A stretch of 64,000 bases of DNA, from the NCBI GenBank assembly GCA_027021365.1, contig JALUUM010000027.1:186001-250000 (forward strand), given 5' to 3'. Below are positions 53,224 to 64,000 of the stretch, in pieces. Position 1 is the stretch's first letter. Each line of letters begins with the position of its first letter. Under the pieces are notes generated by a model. That model was not told the origin of the DNA. It worked only from the letters and a program-made list of their open reading frames with translations, and did not search any database. The position numbers were made by a program, and so were the translations under genes. The DNA comes from Spirochaetales bacterium (GTDB taxonomy: Bacteria; Spirochaetota; Spirochaetia; SZUA-6).

Positions 53224-53607
53224 ATGGCAACACTGACGAAAGAAGAAATTCTCGAAGCGATCTCCAACATGACGGTTCTCGAGATATCGGAACTGGTTAA
53301 GGCTATGGAGGAGAAATTCGGAGTAACAGCAGCCGCACCGGTTGCAGTGGCAGCGGCACCTGCCCAGGGTGGCGGAGAGGCTGCAGAAGAGAAGACGGAG
53401 TTTACCGTCGTATTGAAAGGATTTGCTGACGGCAAGAAGATACCCGTTATCAAAGAGGTAAGGGCCATTACCGGCCTTGGTCTCAAAGAGGCAAAGGAAC
53501 TGGTAGAGGCGGGTAACAAGCCGTTGAAAGAGAATGTTAGTAAGGATGAGGCTAACAAACTCAAAGAACAACTTGAGTCAGCTGGCGGAGTTGTTGAAAT
53601 TCAATAG
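53224..53607 (+). CDS. rplL: 50S ribosomal protein L7/L12
   Basis: 127 residues. The N-terminal dimerisation helix hairpin ([30 protein letters not shown]) leads to an Ala-rich hinge ([23 protein letters not shown]). The C-terminal factor-binding domain includes [42 protein letters not shown] lies 8 bases before the ATG, the best ribosome site of this cluster, in line with the multi-copy protein. A stem-loop separates it from rpoB. Confidence 0.97.
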   Translation: MATLTKEEILEAISNMTVLEISELVKAMEEKFGVTAAAPVAVAAAPAQGGGEAAEEKTEFTVVLKGFADGKKIPVIKEVRAITGLGLKEAKELVEAGNKPLKENVSKDEANKLKEQLESAGGVVEIQ

Positions 53608-53643
53608 TGTGAAAAGAGCAATCACATTTAATCTACTCATAGA

Positions 53644-53680
53644 ACCACCGGAATATTTTTCTTCCGGTGGTCTATTATTT
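53644..53680 (+). terminator. Partial terminator/processing hairpin between rplL and rpoB
   Basis: ACCACCGGAA pairs perfectly with TTCCGGTGGT around TATTTTTC and is followed by CTATTATTT. The imperfect T-run suits an attenuator that lowers rpoBC transcription relative to ribosomal genes, as in the E. coli rplL-rpoB spacer. Confidence 0.7.
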
Positions 53681-53691
53681 GTCAGGGGGGT

Positions 53692-56600
53692 ATGATGATT
53701 CTTGACAAATCAAAGAAAATAGAAAGGGTTTATTACGGTCAGCCCTATGAAGAGGTTATGGAGATACCCAATCTCGTCGATATTCAGCTTTCGTCGTATG
53801 AGAGGTTTCTTCAGAGAGAACGTCTAAAGAAGGGGGAACCCCTTAAGAGGCAGGGACTGGAGGATGTGTTTCAGAGTATCTTTCCCATAGAGAGCCCCAA
53901 CGGTGACATGCTGCTCGAGTACGGCGGTTACACCCTTGACGAGGAAAACCTGAAGTTCTCAGAGCTTGAGTGCAAGAAGAAAGGGCTTTCCTATGCAATT
54001 CCTTTGAAGGCAAAGATAAATCTCGTTTTCCTCAATACAGGCGAGATAAGGCAGAAAGAGATCTACATGGGCGACATTCCCCTTATGACGGAGCGGGGTA
54101 CCTTCATAATAAATGGTGCTGAAAGGGTCGTTGTGAGCCAGATTCACAGGTCACCCGGTGTTATTTTTTCCGATGAGAAGGGAGTCTATTCGTCGAGAAT
54201 CATACCCTACAGAGGCTCATGGTTGGAATTCGAGATAGACCAGAAAAAAGAGCTGATATATGCCAAAATAGACAGGAAGAAGAAGATTCTTGGCACAGTT
54301 TTCCTAAGGGCTTTGGGCTATGACAGCCGTGAAAAGATCATTCCCCTCTTCTACAAGACCAGGACGGTACGGGTAGAGGAGTCGAGGGACGAGAAAGAGA
54401 AACTAGTTGGGAACGTTCTTGCAAAGGCGGTATATGTAACGGAAAATGGTGAAAAGAAGAAACTCTACAGAGCAGGGGACAAGATTCATCCCCACGATAT
54501 CGATGAGCTTCTCCATTCCGGCATAGAAGAGATAGAGATAATAGACTGGGATCACGAGGAATCACTTCATTCCGACATGATACTGAACTGTTTCGAAAAT
54601 GAAGAGATGAAGATAATGAAGGACAATCCCGAAGTGGATGAGCCGTCGAAAGAAGATGCCCTTTCCATAGTGTATTCCGTGATAAGACCAGGCGAACCAA
54701 TTACACTGGAGAGTGCCGAAAAGGACCTTCAGTCGATGTTCTTCTCCTCAAGGAGGTACGACCTGGGAAGGGTTGGGCGTTACAAACTGAACAAGAAGTT
54801 CGATTACAGGGAACCTGTTCAGAAACATACCCTGATTCCCGAGGATATCATAAATACCATGACTACCCTGATAAAGGTCTATATAGGGGAGGCCAATGTC
54901 GATGATATAGATCATCTTGGTAACAGAAGGGTAAGGTCGGTGGGGGAACTCTTAACAAATCAGCTTAAGATTTCCTTTACCAGGATGGAGAGAATTGCAA
55001 AGGAGCGAATGTCGATAAAAGAGATTGATACTATAAGGCCGCAGGACCTTATCTCAATAAAACCGATCGTTGCAACTATAAAAGAATTCTTCGGTTCCAG
55101 TCAGCTCTCACAGTTCATGGATCAGGTGAACCCACTTTCAGAGCTTACTCACAAGAGGCGCCTCAATGCTCTTGGCCCCGGTGGTCTCTCCAGGGACAGG
55201 GCCGGTTTCGAGGTGAGGGACGTTCACTACACCCACTACGGTAGGATGTGTCCTATAGAAACACCGGAAGGGCCGAATATCGGCCTCATAGTTTCTCTTG
55301 CAAACTATACCCGTGTCAATGAGTATGGATTCTTAGAAACTCCCTACAGGAAGGTTGTAAACGGTAAAGCTACCAGGGAGATAGAGTACCTCTCTGCCAT
55401 TGATGAAGAAAAGTACACAATAGCCCAGGCAAATGCCCCGATAGATAAGAACGGTAATTTCCTGGAGGAGCATGTACCGGTAAGGAAGGCCGGTGATTAT
55501 ACAACGAGGAGACCGGAGGAGATACAGTACATGGATGTGTCTCCAAAGCAGGTAATATCCGTTTCAGCCTCGCTGATCCCCTTCCTGGAACACGACGATG
55601 CAAACAGGGCCCTCATGGGTTCCAACATGCAACGGCAGGCAGTCCCGCTCCTTCAGCCCGAACCGCCTAGAGTTGGGACAGGTATGGAGGCGAAGACTGC
55701 CTACGATTCGGGGGTGCTGGTAACTGCGAAGAGAGCGGGGAAGGTGATATATGTCAGCTCCGAGGTTATCAGGATTCTGCCGGACGATGCCAAGAACAAA
55801 AAAGATATCGATGAGTATCAGCTGTTGAAATTTCACAGAACGAACCAGGATACCTGTTTTAACCAGAAACCCGTGGTGGACCTGGACCAGCATGTGGAGA
55901 AGGGTGAGGTCATTGCAGACGGTCCGGCTACCTACAGGGGCGAACTGGCGCTTGGAAGGAATGTCACGGTGGCTTTCATGCCTTGGAACGGTTACAACTA
56001 CGAGGATGCAATACTGATTTCGGAGAAGATAGTTAAGGAAGACATCTTCACTTCCATTCATATAAAGGAACTCACGGTTGAGGTGAGGGAAACCAAGCTT
56101 GGCCCGGAAAAGATAACAAGGGACATTCCCAATACCAATGAACATGCCTTCGAACAGCTCGATGAAGAGGGAATAATCAGGGTAGGGGCCAAGGTGAAAT
56201 CAGGTTCGATTCTTGTCGGAAAGGTGACGCCCAAGAGTGAAACCAGCTCCACACCGGAATTCAGGCTTTTGAATTCCATATTCGGTGAGAAGGCCAAGGA
56301 GGTTCGCGATACCTCCCTCCGTGTTCCTCATGGCATAGAGGGAACCGTGATAGACGTACAGAGATTGAAGAGATCGGAGGGGGATGATTTGAGCCCCGGT
56401 GTTGAAGAGGTGGTAAAGGTACTGATAGCCACGAAGCGGAAGCTTCAGGAAGGTGACAAGATGGCAGGGCGGCATGGTAACAAGGGAGTGATCTCACGTG
56501 TTCTTCCAGAAGAGGACATGCCCTTCATGGAGGATGGTACGCCTGTTGATCTCGTTTTGAATCCTCTTGGTGTTCCCTCCAGGATGAACCTCGGCCAGAT

Positions 56601-57198
56601 ACTGGAAACCGAGCTTGGTTGGGCAGCCATTGTTCTGGATGAATGGTATTCTACTCCCGTATTTCAGTCCGCAACGAACGAGATGATAGAAAAGAAACTG
56701 AAAGAGGCAGGTCTTCCTGCCAATTCCAAGATAACACTCTACGACGGACAGACAGGGGAACCTTTTGAGAATCCGGTAACCGTTGGCAATATATACATGC
56801 TAAAGCTTCACCACCTCGTGGATGACAAGATGCACGCCCGTTCGACGGGACCCTACTCACTCGTCACACAGCAGCCACTCGGTGGTAAGGCTCAGTTCGG
56901 TGGCCAGCGTCTGGGTGAAATGGAAGTATGGGCCTTGGAGGCATATGGTGCTGCAAACACGCTACAGGAACTCCTTACCATCAAATCGGATGACATGATG
57001 GGAAGGGCTAAGATATACGAGAGTATAGTAAAGGGTGAACCGACCACGGCGGCAGGTCTGCCTGAATCTTTCAATGTTCTTGTTCAGGAGCTCCGTGGCC
57101 TGGCATTGGATATTACTATTTTTGATGCAAAGGGAAAGAAGATCCCATTAACGGAACGGGATGAAGAGCTGATAAACAGGCAGGGAACCCGTTTCTAG
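53692..57198 (+). CDS. rpoB: DNA-directed RNA polymerase subunit beta
   Basis: 1168 residues, a compact beta without large lineage insertions. Landmarks: [28 protein letters not shown], the rifampicin pocket [77 protein letters not shown] and the C-terminal [24 protein letters not shown]. In the pocket, Asn492 stands where E. coli has Ser531, the state linked to natural rifampicin resistance in spirochaetes. Two ATG codons are adjacent at 53692. It is followed 9 bases later by rpoC. Confidence 0.98.
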   Translation: MMILDKSKKIERVYYGQPYEEVMEIPNLVDIQLSSYERFLQRERLKKGEPLKRQGLEDVFQSIFPIESPNGDMLLEYGGYTLDEENLKFSELECKKKGLSYAIPLKAKINLVFLNTGEIRQKEIYMGDIPLMTERGTFIINGAERVVVSQIHRSPGVIFSDEKGVYSSRIIPYRGSWLEFEIDQKKELIYAKIDRKKKILGTVFLRALGYDSREKIIPLFYKTRTVRVEESRDEKEKLVGNVLAKAVYVTENGEKKKLYRAGDKIHPHDIDELLHSGIEEIEIIDWDHEESLHSDMILNCFENEEMKIMKDNPEVDEPSKEDALSIVYSVIRPGEPITLESAEKDLQSMFFSSRRYDLGRVGRYKLNKKFDYREPVQKHTLIPEDIINTMTTLIKVYIGEANVDDIDHLGNRRVRSVGELLTNQLKISFTRMERIAKERMSIKEIDTIRPQDLISIKPIVATIKEFFGSSQLSQFMDQVNPLSELTHKRRLNALGPGGLSRDRAGFEVRDVHYTHYGRMCPIETPEGPNIGLIVSLANYTRVNEYGFLETPYRKVVNGKATREIEYLSAIDEEKYTIAQANAPIDKNGNFLEEHVPVRKAGDYTTRRPEEIQYMDVSPKQVISVSASLIPFLEHDDANRALMGSNMQRQAVPLLQPEPPRVGTGMEAKTAYDSGVLVTAKRAGKVIYVSSEVIRILPDDAKNKKDIDEYQLLKFHRTNQDTCFNQKPVVDLDQHVEKGEVIADGPATYRGELALGRNVTVAFMPWNGYNYEDAILISEKIVKEDIFTSIHIKELTVEVRETKLGPEKITRDIPNTNEHAFEQLDEEGIIRVGAKVKSGSILVGKVTPKSETSSTPEFRLLNSIFGEKAKEVRDTSLRVPHGIEGTVIDVQRLKRSEGDDLSPGVEEVVKVLIATKRKLQEGDKMAGRHGNKGVISRVLPEEDMPFMEDGTPVDLVLNPLGVPSRMNLGQILETELGWAAIVLDEWYSTPVFQSATNEMIEKKLKEAGLPANSKITLYDGQTGEPFENPVTVGNIYMLKLHHLVDDKMHARSTGPYSLVTQQPLGGKAQFGGQRLGEMEVWALEAYGAANTLQELLTIKSDDMMGRAKIYESIVKGEPTTAAGLPESFNVLVQELRGLALDITIFDAKGKKIPLTERDEELINRQGTRF

Positions 57199-57207
57199 GA
57201 GGAAAGA

Positions 57208-60200
57208 ATGAGGGATTTACAGGATTTCGATCATATTATGATCAAACTGGCCTCGCCGGACCAGATAAGAGCCTGGTCATACGGCGAGGTAAAGAAACCG
57301 GAGACGATAAATTACAGAACCTTAAGACCGGAACGTGACGGGCTTTTCTGTGAAAGAATATTCGGTACTACCAAGGAATATGAATGTTACTGCGGTAAAT
57401 TCAAATCAATCCGGTACAAGGGTGTGATATGTGACAGGTGTGGCGTGGAGGTCACCCATCCCAAGGTGAGAAGAGAGAGGATGGGTCACATAGAGCTTGC
57501 ATCACCGGTCTCACATATCTGGTATTACAGGTCGGTACCTTCCAGGATGGGTCTCCTTCTGGATCTCTCCGTGGCTGCACTTCGTTCGATTCTCTACTAT
57601 GAAAAGTATATCGTAATAGAGCCCGGTGATACGGACCTTAAAAAGATGCAGCTCCTTACGGAAGAGGAGTACATGGAGGCTCAGGAACGCTATGGTGTCG
57701 GTTTTACCGCTGGCATTGGAGCCGAGGCTATAAGGAGCCTTCTGGAATCACTCGACCTGGATGCCCTTTCTGCAGAGTTAAGGCAGAAGATGATGGAGAA
57801 GGGTCCAAAGGCGGACAAGAGGCTTCTCAAAAGAATCGAAATAGTTGAGAATTTCAGGGATTCCGGGAACAAGCCCGAATGGATGATACTTGACGTTATT
57901 CCCGTTATTCCTCCCGAATTAAGGCCAATGGTTCAGCTGGACGGGGGAAGATTCGCAACATCCGACCTCAACGATCTCTACAGGAGGGTGATCAACAGGA
58001 ACAACAGGTTGAAACGGCTTCTCGCCCTTAATGCTCCTGATATCATTATCAGAAATGAGAAACGAATGCTGCAGGAGGCGGTCGATGCTCTCTTCGATAA
58101 CTCGAAGAAGAAGAGGGTGGTCAAGGGTGCCTCGAACCGGCCTTTGAAGTCTCTCTCCGACCTTCTAAAGGGAAAGCAGGGTCGTTTCAGGCAAAATCTT
58201 CTCGGTAAGCGGGTTGACTACTCCGGGCGTTCCGTAATAGTCGTTGGACCGGAATTGAAACTTCATCAGTGTGGCCTTCCAACGAAGATGGCTCTCGAGC
58301 TTTTCAAGCCCTTTATAATGAAGAAGCTCGTGGAAAAGGACGTAGTCTATAATATCAAAAAGGCAAAGACCCTCGTGGAACAGGAAACCCCGGAGGTCTG
58401 GGCAGTGTTGGAGGATGTGGTACAGGAGCATCCCGTTATGCTTAACAGGGCGCCCACCCTGCACCGTCTGGGAATACAGGCCTTCGAGCCTGTTCTCGTT
58501 GAAGGAAAGGCAATAAAACTGCATCCGCTTGTCTGTCATGCCTTCAATGCCGATTTCGACGGTGACCAGATGGCGGTACATGTTCCCCTTACACCGGAAG
58601 CTCAGATTGAATGCTGGACCCTGATACTCTCTTCGAGAAACCTGTTGAATCCTGCAAATGGTAATCCGATTGTGATACCTACACAGGATATGGTTCTCGG
58701 AATCAACTATCTCACAAAGGTGAAGCCCGGTTCCAGGGGAGAGGGGAAGTACTTCTCTTCCAAGGAAGAGGTGCTAATGGGCATCGAAACGAGGAGTGTG
58801 GATTATCAGGCGAAAATCAAAGTGAGAATAGACGGAAAATGGCTGGAAACCACTCCGGGAAGAGTGATTCTTAATGAGGAACTTCCGGAAGAGATTGAAT
58901 TCATAAACAAACCGATGGGAGAGACGGAACTGCGAAAACTCATTGCCGACTGTTACAAGAGATTCGGGCCAGCAGTTACAGTGAGAATGCTCGACACTAT
59001 AAAGGAGCTTGGTTTCAAGTATGCCACGAAGTTTGGTGCCACCATAGGAATGGATGACATAATAATTCCGGAAGCAAAGAAGAAACTGATAGAAAAGGCC
59101 AACAAGCAGGTTGAAGAGATACAGGAGCAGTACCTTCAGGGGCATATCACTCACGAGGAGAGGTACAACAGGGTTATAGAGGTCTGGAGTACGACAAATG
59201 AGAATATTACAAATGAACTTATGAAAACCCTGGAGAAAGACAGGGGAGGTTTCAACCCCGTTTTCATGATGGCTCATTCGGGAGCCAGGGGAAGCAGAAG
59301 CCAGATAAGGCAGCTTGCAGGCATGAGGGGCCTTATGGCCAAGCCTTCGGGAGACATCATTGAGCTCCCGATACGCTCGAATTTCAAGGAGGGGCTCTCT
59401 GTTATCGAATTCTTTATTTCGACCAACGGAGCAAGAAAGGGTCTTGCAGATACTGCATTGAAGACTGCGGATGCAGGTTATCTTACAAGGCGGCTTGTCG
59501 ATATCGCTCAGGACGTTGTGGTAAATGAAGAGGACTGCGGTACGATAAATGGTATAGAGATGAGAGCAATAAAGGACGGCGAGGAAATAGTAGAGTCCCT
59601 GAAAGACAGGATTGCCGGAAGGTTCACACTGGAAAGGGTAAAACACCCGATAACAGGAGAGATAATTGTCGATGTAAATGAAGAGATAACGGATGAGATT
59701 GCAGAAAAGATAGAGGAAGCGGGAGTCGAAAGTGTCAGGATACGAACTGTTCTTACCTGCGAAGCTGAGCATGGTGTCTGCAGGAAGTGCTACGGAAGAA
59801 ACCTGGCTACTAACAGAACCGTCGATATAGGCGAGGCCGTAGGTATAGTAGCGGCACAGAGTATCGGTCAGCCCGGAACACAGCTTACCATGAGAACCTT
59901 CCACATAGGAGGTGCGGCAACCAAGATAAGCGAGGAGAACAGGATTTATCTCAAGTATCCCGTTATAGTTCAGGAGATTACCGGGAATACGATTCCGCTG
60001 GAGAGCGGAAACCTGTTGTTCTCGAGAAAGGGAAGTATCAAGGTAGCCAGGATATTGAAGACGATAGAACTGAAAGACAAGGACAAGTTGCTTGTTGAGG
60101 ATGGCCAGAAAGTCATAAAGGGAGAGGGAATAATAAAGCGGGAAGGAAAAGAGATAAAGTCTACCGAGATAGCTTACGTCGTGGTTAAGGAGAAAAAGCT

Positions 60201-61419
60201 CCTCCTCGTTGCACAGTCGCAGAAGGTAGAGATACGTAATGGATCGGAACTTATTCGTAAGGAGGGGGATATAGTTCAGCCCTCGGAAACCATTGCATTC
60301 TTCGATCCCTTCAGTGAACCGATAATCTCCGAAGTGGATGGTACCGTTAGATTCGAAGACATAGTACTCGGAACCACCCTGAAAGAAGAGATAAATGAGG
60401 ATACGGGAAAGATCGAGAAAAAGATAACGGAGTTTACCCTGGAATCACTTCAACCGAGAATCGTGATACTGGATGAGGAAGGCAACGAGAAGGCCGGTTA
60501 CTATCTGCCTGGTTCGGCATACCTGAACGTGGAAGATGGTGAGAAGATAAAGGCTGGACGTATACTAGCAAAGCTCCTAAAGGAAAGTGTGAAAACAAGG
60601 GATATAACCGGGGGTCTTCCCAGGGTCGGAGAGCTTTTTGAGGCAAGAAGACCCAAGAATCCGACAGTACTTGCCAAGGTTAGCGGTAAGGTCTCATTTG
60701 GGGGAATTGTAAAGGGAAAGAGGATAATAATAGTTACCGATCCCTTTGGAAAAGAATACAAGCATCTCATTCCTCTCGGTAAGCATCTCCTTATAAGAGA
60801 CGGTGATATGGTGGAAGCAGGTGAGATGCTCTGCGACGGAAACATAGATCCGCATGATATCCTCGATATTCTCGGTGAAAATGCTCTACAATTCTACCTG
60901 GTGAATGAAATACAGGAGGTATACAGGCTGCAGGGAGTAAATATCAATGACAAGCACATCGGAATCATTATCAGACAGATGATGAAAAAGGTAGAGATCA
61001 TCGAGGTGGGAGATACCAATTTCATCTACGGTCAGCAGGTTGATAGGTACAAGTTCCATGAAGAGAACCGAAGAGTGGAGAGAGAGGGTGGAGAACCGGC
61101 TGTTGGCAAGCCTCTTCTTCTCGGTATCACGAGAGCTTCATTGAATATCGAATCATTCATCTCAGCTGCTTCGTTTCAGGAGACAACTAGAGTATTGACA
61201 AATGCTGCCATTGCGGGAAGCGTTGACAAGCTGAGGGGGCTGAAGGAAAATGTCATAATCGGGCATCTGATACCGGCAGGGACAGGTATAAGGAAGTATA
61301 AGAGGGTTAAGCTGTTCGATGAAAATATGCAGGATCTGGATGTATCGATAAACAAGATACTGGAAGAGAAACAGAAGGAAAATGAACTTAAAGCTCTCCT
61401 ACAGGAGGGGAGTAGTTAG
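57208..61419 (+). CDS. rpoC: DNA-directed RNA polymerase subunit beta'
   Basis: 1403 residues. The N-terminal zinc site is [38 protein letters not shown] carries the three catalytic Asp residues. The bridge-helix and trigger-loop region reads [36 protein letters not shown], and the second zinc site is [17 protein letters not shown]. The lineage-variable insert in the trigger loop is small. AGGAGGAAAG precedes the ATG. It is the last gene before a strong terminator. Confidence 0.98.
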   Translation: MRDLQDFDHIMIKLASPDQIRAWSYGEVKKPETINYRTLRPERDGLFCERIFGTTKEYECYCGKFKSIRYKGVICDRCGVEVTHPKVRRERMGHIELASPVSHIWYYRSVPSRMGLLLDLSVAALRSILYYEKYIVIEPGDTDLKKMQLLTEEEYMEAQERYGVGFTAGIGAEAIRSLLESLDLDALSAELRQKMMEKGPKADKRLLKRIEIVENFRDSGNKPEWMILDVIPVIPPELRPMVQLDGGRFATSDLNDLYRRVINRNNRLKRLLALNAPDIIIRNEKRMLQEAVDALFDNSKKKRVVKGASNRPLKSLSDLLKGKQGRFRQNLLGKRVDYSGRSVIVVGPELKLHQCGLPTKMALELFKPFIMKKLVEKDVVYNIKKAKTLVEQETPEVWAVLEDVVQEHPVMLNRAPTLHRLGIQAFEPVLVEGKAIKLHPLVCHAFNADFDGDQMAVHVPLTPEAQIECWTLILSSRNLLNPANGNPIVIPTQDMVLGINYLTKVKPGSRGEGKYFSSKEEVLMGIETRSVDYQAKIKVRIDGKWLETTPGRVILNEELPEEIEFINKPMGETELRKLIADCYKRFGPAVTVRMLDTIKELGFKYATKFGATIGMDDIIIPEAKKKLIEKANKQVEEIQEQYLQGHITHEERYNRVIEVWSTTNENITNELMKTLEKDRGGFNPVFMMAHSGARGSRSQIRQLAGMRGLMAKPSGDIIELPIRSNFKEGLSVIEFFISTNGARKGLADTALKTADAGYLTRRLVDIAQDVVVNEEDCGTINGIEMRAIKDGEEIVESLKDRIAGRFTLERVKHPITGEIIVDVNEEITDEIAEKIEEAGVESVRIRTVLTCEAEHGVCRKCYGRNLATNRTVDIGEAVGIVAAQSIGQPGTQLTMRTFHIGGAATKISEENRIYLKYPVIVQEITGNTIPLESGNLLFSRKGSIKVARILKTIELKDKDKLLVEDGQKVIKGEGIIKREGKEIKSTEIAYVVVKEKKLLLVAQSQKVEIRNGSELIRKEGDIVQPSETIAFFDPFSEPIISEVDGTVRFEDIVLGTTLKEEINEDTGKIEKKITEFTLESLQPRIVILDEEGNEKAGYYLPGSAYLNVEDGEKIKAGRILAKLLKESVKTRDITGGLPRVGELFEARRPKNPTVLAKVSGKVSFGGIVKGKRIIIVTDPFGKEYKHLIPLGKHLLIRDGDMVEAGEMLCDGNIDPHDILDILGENALQFYLVNEIQEVYRLQGVNINDKHIGIIIRQMMKKVEIIEVGDTNFIYGQQVDRYKFHEENRRVEREGGEPAVGKPLLLGITRASLNIESFISAASFQETTRVLTNAAIAGSVDKLRGLKENVIIGHLIPAGTGIRKYKRVKLFDENMQDLDVSINKILEEKQKENELKALLQEGSS

Positions 61420-61508
61420 AGGAATATTTATCCTTCGGGGTCTTGATATTTATGGAGTGATGTGTTAACTTTGAATGTGTTAGCTGGGAGGGTAGCCTTT
61501 TATGGCGA

Positions 61509-61531
61509 ATACAGGATGACTTATCCTGTAT
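61509..61531 (+). other. Small hairpin in the rpoC-rpsL spacer
   Basis: ATACAGGA pairs with TCCTGTAT around a 7-base loop, about 90 bases after rpoC. There is no T-run, so it is not a terminator by itself; it may be a processing or RNA stability element. The 261-base spacer holds no credible gene. Confidence 0.4.
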
Positions 61532-61574
61532 AAAGAGCTGGTATTTCAGAAATAACTGTAATACGAATATTTTC

Positions 61575-61621
61575 AATCCATTTCAGGGATAAATTTGCTG
61601 AAATGGGTTGACTTTTTTTTA
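61575..61621 (+). terminator. Rho-independent terminator of the rplKAJL-rpoBC operon
   Basis: AATCCATTTCAG pairs with CTGAAATGGGTT (one wobble) around an 11-base loop, followed by GAC and eight T. It separates rpoC from the rpsL transcript. Confidence 0.8.
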
Positions 61622-61680
61622 GTCTGTTGATAGATTTTCGTTTCGCATACAGAGAAAAATTATTGTGGAGACATGATTAA

Positions 61681-62055
61681 ATGCCAACTATAAATCAGCT
61701 CATCAGGAAGGGCAGAAAGAAGATTGTAAAGAAAACCAAGGCTCCGGCTCTGCAGAGCTGTCCGCAGAAGCGCGGCGTATGTACAAGGGTAATGACAGTT
61801 ACCCCTAAGAAGCCAAATTCAGCTCTGAGAAAGGTTGCAAGGGTAAGGCTTACAAATGGAATAGAGGTAACAGCCTACATACCCGGAATAGGGCACAACC
61901 TTCAGGAACACTCAGTTGTGCTGATAAGAGGCGGAAGGGTAAAGGATCTGCCCGGAGTGAGGTATCATATAATTCGTGGCGCCAAGGATACTCTTGGTGT
62001 GGAAGACAGAAGAAAGGCCCGTTCCAAGTATGGAACGAAGAGACCTAAGGCTTGA
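61681..62055 (+). CDS. rpsL: 30S ribosomal protein S12
   Basis: 124 residues. [59 protein letters not shown] is the core; the Lys in [11 protein letters not shown] and the Lys in [16 protein letters not shown] are the wild-type residues at the streptomycin sites. No Shine-Dalgarno is strong (GTGGAG about 8 bases before). It is followed 12 bases later by rpsG and then fusA, the usual str operon order. Confidence 0.97.
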   Translation: MPTINQLIRKGRKKIVKKTKAPALQSCPQKRGVCTRVMTVTPKKPNSALRKVARVRLTNGIEVTAYIPGIGHNLQEHSVVLIRGGRVKDLPGVRYHIIRGAKDTLGVEDRRKARSKYGTKRPKA

Positions 62056-62067
62056 GGGGTATTTGAT

Positions 62068-62538
62068 ATGCCAAGAAGAAGAGTCGTTCAGAAGAGAAAG
62101 ATTGATCCGGATCCTCGTTACAGGAGTACCGTGGTTGCTAAATTTGTTACAAGAATGATGTTGCGGGGGAAAAAGAGTATTGCAAGAAAGATACTCTACG
62201 ATGCTTTTGGCATAATCGAACAGAGAGTAAAGAAAGACCCCCTCGAGGTTTTTTTGAAGGCCTTGGAAAATGTGAAGCCGGTGGTCGAGGTTAAGTCCAG
62301 GCGTGTGGGAGGATCTACCTATCAGGTTCCTGTTGAGATAAGAGAAAGCAGGAGAGATGCTCTTGCAATGCGCTGGATGATTCAGTTTGCAAGGCAGAGG
62401 AGCGGTCATTCTATGAGTGAAAAGATAGCCGGTGAAATTATAGATGCTTACAATTCCACCGGTGCCACCTTCAAGAAAAAGGAGGACACTCACAGGATGG
62501 CAGAGGCCAATAAGGCCTTCGCTCATTACAGATGGTGA
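62068..62538 (+). CDS. rpsG: 30S ribosomal protein S7
   Basis: 156 residues. [49 protein letters not shown] opens the family, with [88 protein letters not shown] completing it. It nucleates the 30S head and often binds the str mRNA for feedback. The stop is 10 bases before the fusA ATG. Confidence 0.97.
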   Translation: MPRRRVVQKRKIDPDPRYRSTVVAKFVTRMMLRGKKSIARKILYDAFGIIEQRVKKDPLEVFLKALENVKPVVEVKSRRVGGSTYQVPVEIRESRRDALAMRWMIQFARQRSGHSMSEKIAGEIIDAYNSTGATFKKKEDTHRMAEANKAFAHYRW

Positions 62539-62548
62539 AATCGTAAGA

Positions 62549-64000
62549 ATGGAGTTGCGATTTCCATTAAAGAGGATCCGTAATATTGGTATAATGGCCC
62601 ACATCGATGCTGGGAAGACTACCACGACAGAGAGGATCCTCTACTATACAGGCAGAACACATAAGATTGGTGAAGTCCACGAAGGCGAAGCCGAAATGGA
62701 CTGGATGGAACTGGAAAGGGAGCGGGGAATTACCATCACAGCCGCTGCTACTTTCTGTTCCTGGAAAGATCACCAGATCAATATAATTGATACACCTGGA
62801 CACGTGGATTTCACGGTCGAGGTGGAACGTTCTTTGAGAGTTTTAGATGGTGCAATAGGGGTCTTCTGTGCTGTTGCAGGAGTAGAACCACAGAGTGAGA
62901 CCGTATGGAAGCAGGCTAACAAATACGGGGTGCCGAGGCTCGTGTTCGTCAATAAGATGGACAGGGTTGGATCCAGATTCTACGAGGTAGTCGAGGAATT
63001 GAAGAGTCGCCTCGGTGCAAATGCTGTTCCCCTTCAGATTCCGATTGGAAAGGAAAGTTCTTTCGCCGGTGTTGTAGACCTGGTAAAGATGAGAGCTTTT
63101 GTCTGGAAAGATGAAGGACTTGGAACAAAGTACGAAGAACAGGATGTGCCTGCCGATATGATCGATCTTACCGAAAAGATGCGTGTTGAGCTGCTGGAGA
63201 AGCTCTCCGAACAGGATGACCTGTTCATGGAGGAGTATCTTGAGGGGATCAACGTCTCTGAAGGGAGAATAAAAGAGGTCTTGAGGGCGGCAACTATCAA
63301 GAATAAGATATTTCCCGTGCTCTGCGGTTCGGCGTTTAAGAACAAGGGGATTCAACTACTGCTCGATGCTGTGGTTGATTATCTTCCTTCGCCCGTGGAT
63401 ATACCTGCAATAACCGGAATAATTCCCAGTACGGGTGATTACATCGAGAGAAACCCAAGCGATGACGAACCCTTCTCTGCATTGGCATTCAAGATAATGA
63501 CAGACCCTTATGTCGGTAAATTGACATTCTTTCGAGTCTATTCAGGCTCGCTCCATGCAGGCAGTTATGTGTACAACTCGACTGCCGATAGGAGGGAACG
63601 GGTTTCGAGAATCTTGAGAATGCATGCTAACGACCGGGAGGAGATCAAAGAGGTGCATACCGGTGATATTGCAGCGCTCGTGGGTTTGAAGAAGACGACT
63701 ACGGGTGACACTCTATGTGATGAAAATCACCCGATCATACTCGAGTCGATGGTATTTCCGGAGCCGGTGGTCTCTATTGCGATTGAGCCCAAGACGAAGT
63801 CGGACCTCGACAAACTGATGGCGGCATTGAAGAAGCTTTCAGAGGAGGATCCGACATTCAAGGTGCGCTACGATGAGGAAACGGGACAAACGATAATATC
63901 CGGTATGGGTGAACTTCACCTGGAGGTGCTGGTGGAGCGTTTGTTCAGAGAGTTCAAAGTGGAGGCAAACGTGGGAAGGCCGGAGGTCGCTTACAGGGAA
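62549..64000 (+). CDS. fusA: Elongation factor G (3' partial)
   Basis: 484 residues to the right edge; the gene continues. [26 protein letters not shown] is the GTPase P-loop; [21 protein letters not shown] the switch region; [22 protein letters not shown] and NKMDR complete the GTP site. Domain II begins near residue 300 ([25 protein letters not shown]) and domain III near 400 ([40 protein letters not shown]). It catalyses ribosomal translocation. The sequence looks like standard EF-G1. The ATG lies 10 bases after rpsG and has no strong ribosome site. Confidence 0.97.
   Translation, partial: MELRFPLKRIRNIGIMAHIDAGKTTTTERILYYTGRTHKIGEVHEGEAEMDWMELERERGITITAAATFCSWKDHQINIIDTPGHVDFTVEVERSLRVLDGAIGVFCAVAGVEPQSETVWKQANKYGVPRLVFVNKMDRVGSRFYEVVEELKSRLGANAVPLQIPIGKESSFAGVVDLVKMRAFVWKDEGLGTKYEEQDVPADMIDLTEKMRVELLEKLSEQDDLFMEEYLEGINVSEGRIKEVLRAATIKNKIFPVLCGSAFKNKGIQLLLDAVVDYLPSPVDIPAITGIIPSTGDYIERNPSDDEPFSALAFKIMTDPYVGKLTFFRVYSGSLHAGSYVYNSTADRRERVSRILRMHANDREEIKEVHTGDIAALVGLKKTTTGDTLCDENHPIILESMVFPEPVVSIAIEPKTKSDLDKLMAALKKLSEEDPTFKVRYDEETGQTIISGMGELHLEVLVERLFREFKVEANVGRPEVAYRE

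Noticed and set aside
58774..59904. 376-residue minus-strand frame opposite rpoC
   Set aside because: rpoC motifs run unbroken through this region on the + strand.
61504..61521. Leader peptide ATG GCG AAT ACA GGA TGA after a GGGAGGG
   Set aside because: Five codons with no meaningful content and a long spacing; most likely chance.
1..64000. CRISPR arrays, insertion sequences, prophage or toxin-antitoxin genes
   Set aside because: No regularly spaced repeats, transposase, integrase or phage genes were seen on either strand.

Overview
The window reads as a contiguous chromosomal segment of a Gram-negative bacterium, most likely a spirochaete (Spirochaetota). Three things point there. The RNA polymerase beta subunit carries Asn at the position of E. 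coli RpoB Ser531, the residue linked to natural rifampicin resistance in spirochaetes. A very acidic, membrane-anchored TPR protein resembles the Borrelia periplasmic flagellar collar protein FlcA. There are many lipoprotein and periplasmic genes of unknown function alongside a cyclic-nucleotide-domain SpoIIE phosphatase, an HDOD protein and a porin-like outer-membrane protein. No phage, insertion sequence or CRISPR array is visible. The calls rest on motif reading only; no database search was possible.

Layout. 1-3.3 kb: a three-subunit xanthine dehydrogenase/aldehyde oxidase-like enzyme, cut at the left edge, whose molybdenum and second [2Fe-2S] sites are partly lost. 3.3-12 kb: dnaE, homoserine dehydrogenase, a small PHP phosphoesterase, YggT, recG and rsmD, tightly packed on the + strand. 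12-20 kb: a small lipoprotein, a CoA-binding protein, cofactor-independent phosphoglycerate mutase, a lipoate ligase-like protein, a GAF histidine kinase, a nucleotidyltransferase-like protein, a lipoprotein with a HExxH zinc-protease signature and an HDOD protein. 20-27 kb: B12-dependent ribonucleotide reductase, an acyltransferase fused to a zinc ribbon, a SpoIIE phosphatase and a VanZ-like protein.

26.8-33.7 kb: an Fe-S assembly operon (sufC-sufB-sufD-sufS-sufU plus a nitroreductase), divergent from a SufT/MIP18-type gene, then a secreted glycogen-binding-fold protein. 33.7-50 kb: accessory and metabolic genes, including the FlcA-like TPR protein, ilvE, an MBL hydrolase, a mannose-1-phosphate guanylyltransferase, hisI, a strongly expressed porin-like protein, ssb, trxA, a lamin-tail-like lipoprotein, glmS and two exported proteins. 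Several genes here have a good promoter only a few bases before the start codon and no Shine-Dalgarno sequence, which suggests leaderless mRNAs.

50-64 kb: the conserved transcription/translation cluster tRNA-Thr, rpmG, tRNA-Trp, secE, nusG, rplK, rplA, rplJ, rplL, rpoB, rpoC, then a terminator, rpsL, rpsG and fusA (cut at the right edge). Stem-loops between rplJ/rplL, rplL/rpoB and tRNA-Trp/secE, and a probable L1-binding site before rplK, are the visible regulatory elements. Most of the window is housekeeping. The more unusual candidates are the ligand-poor molybdenum hydroxylase, the acyltransferase-zinc ribbon fusion, the HExxH lipoprotein group, the leaderless promoters and the SSB without its usual acidic tip.
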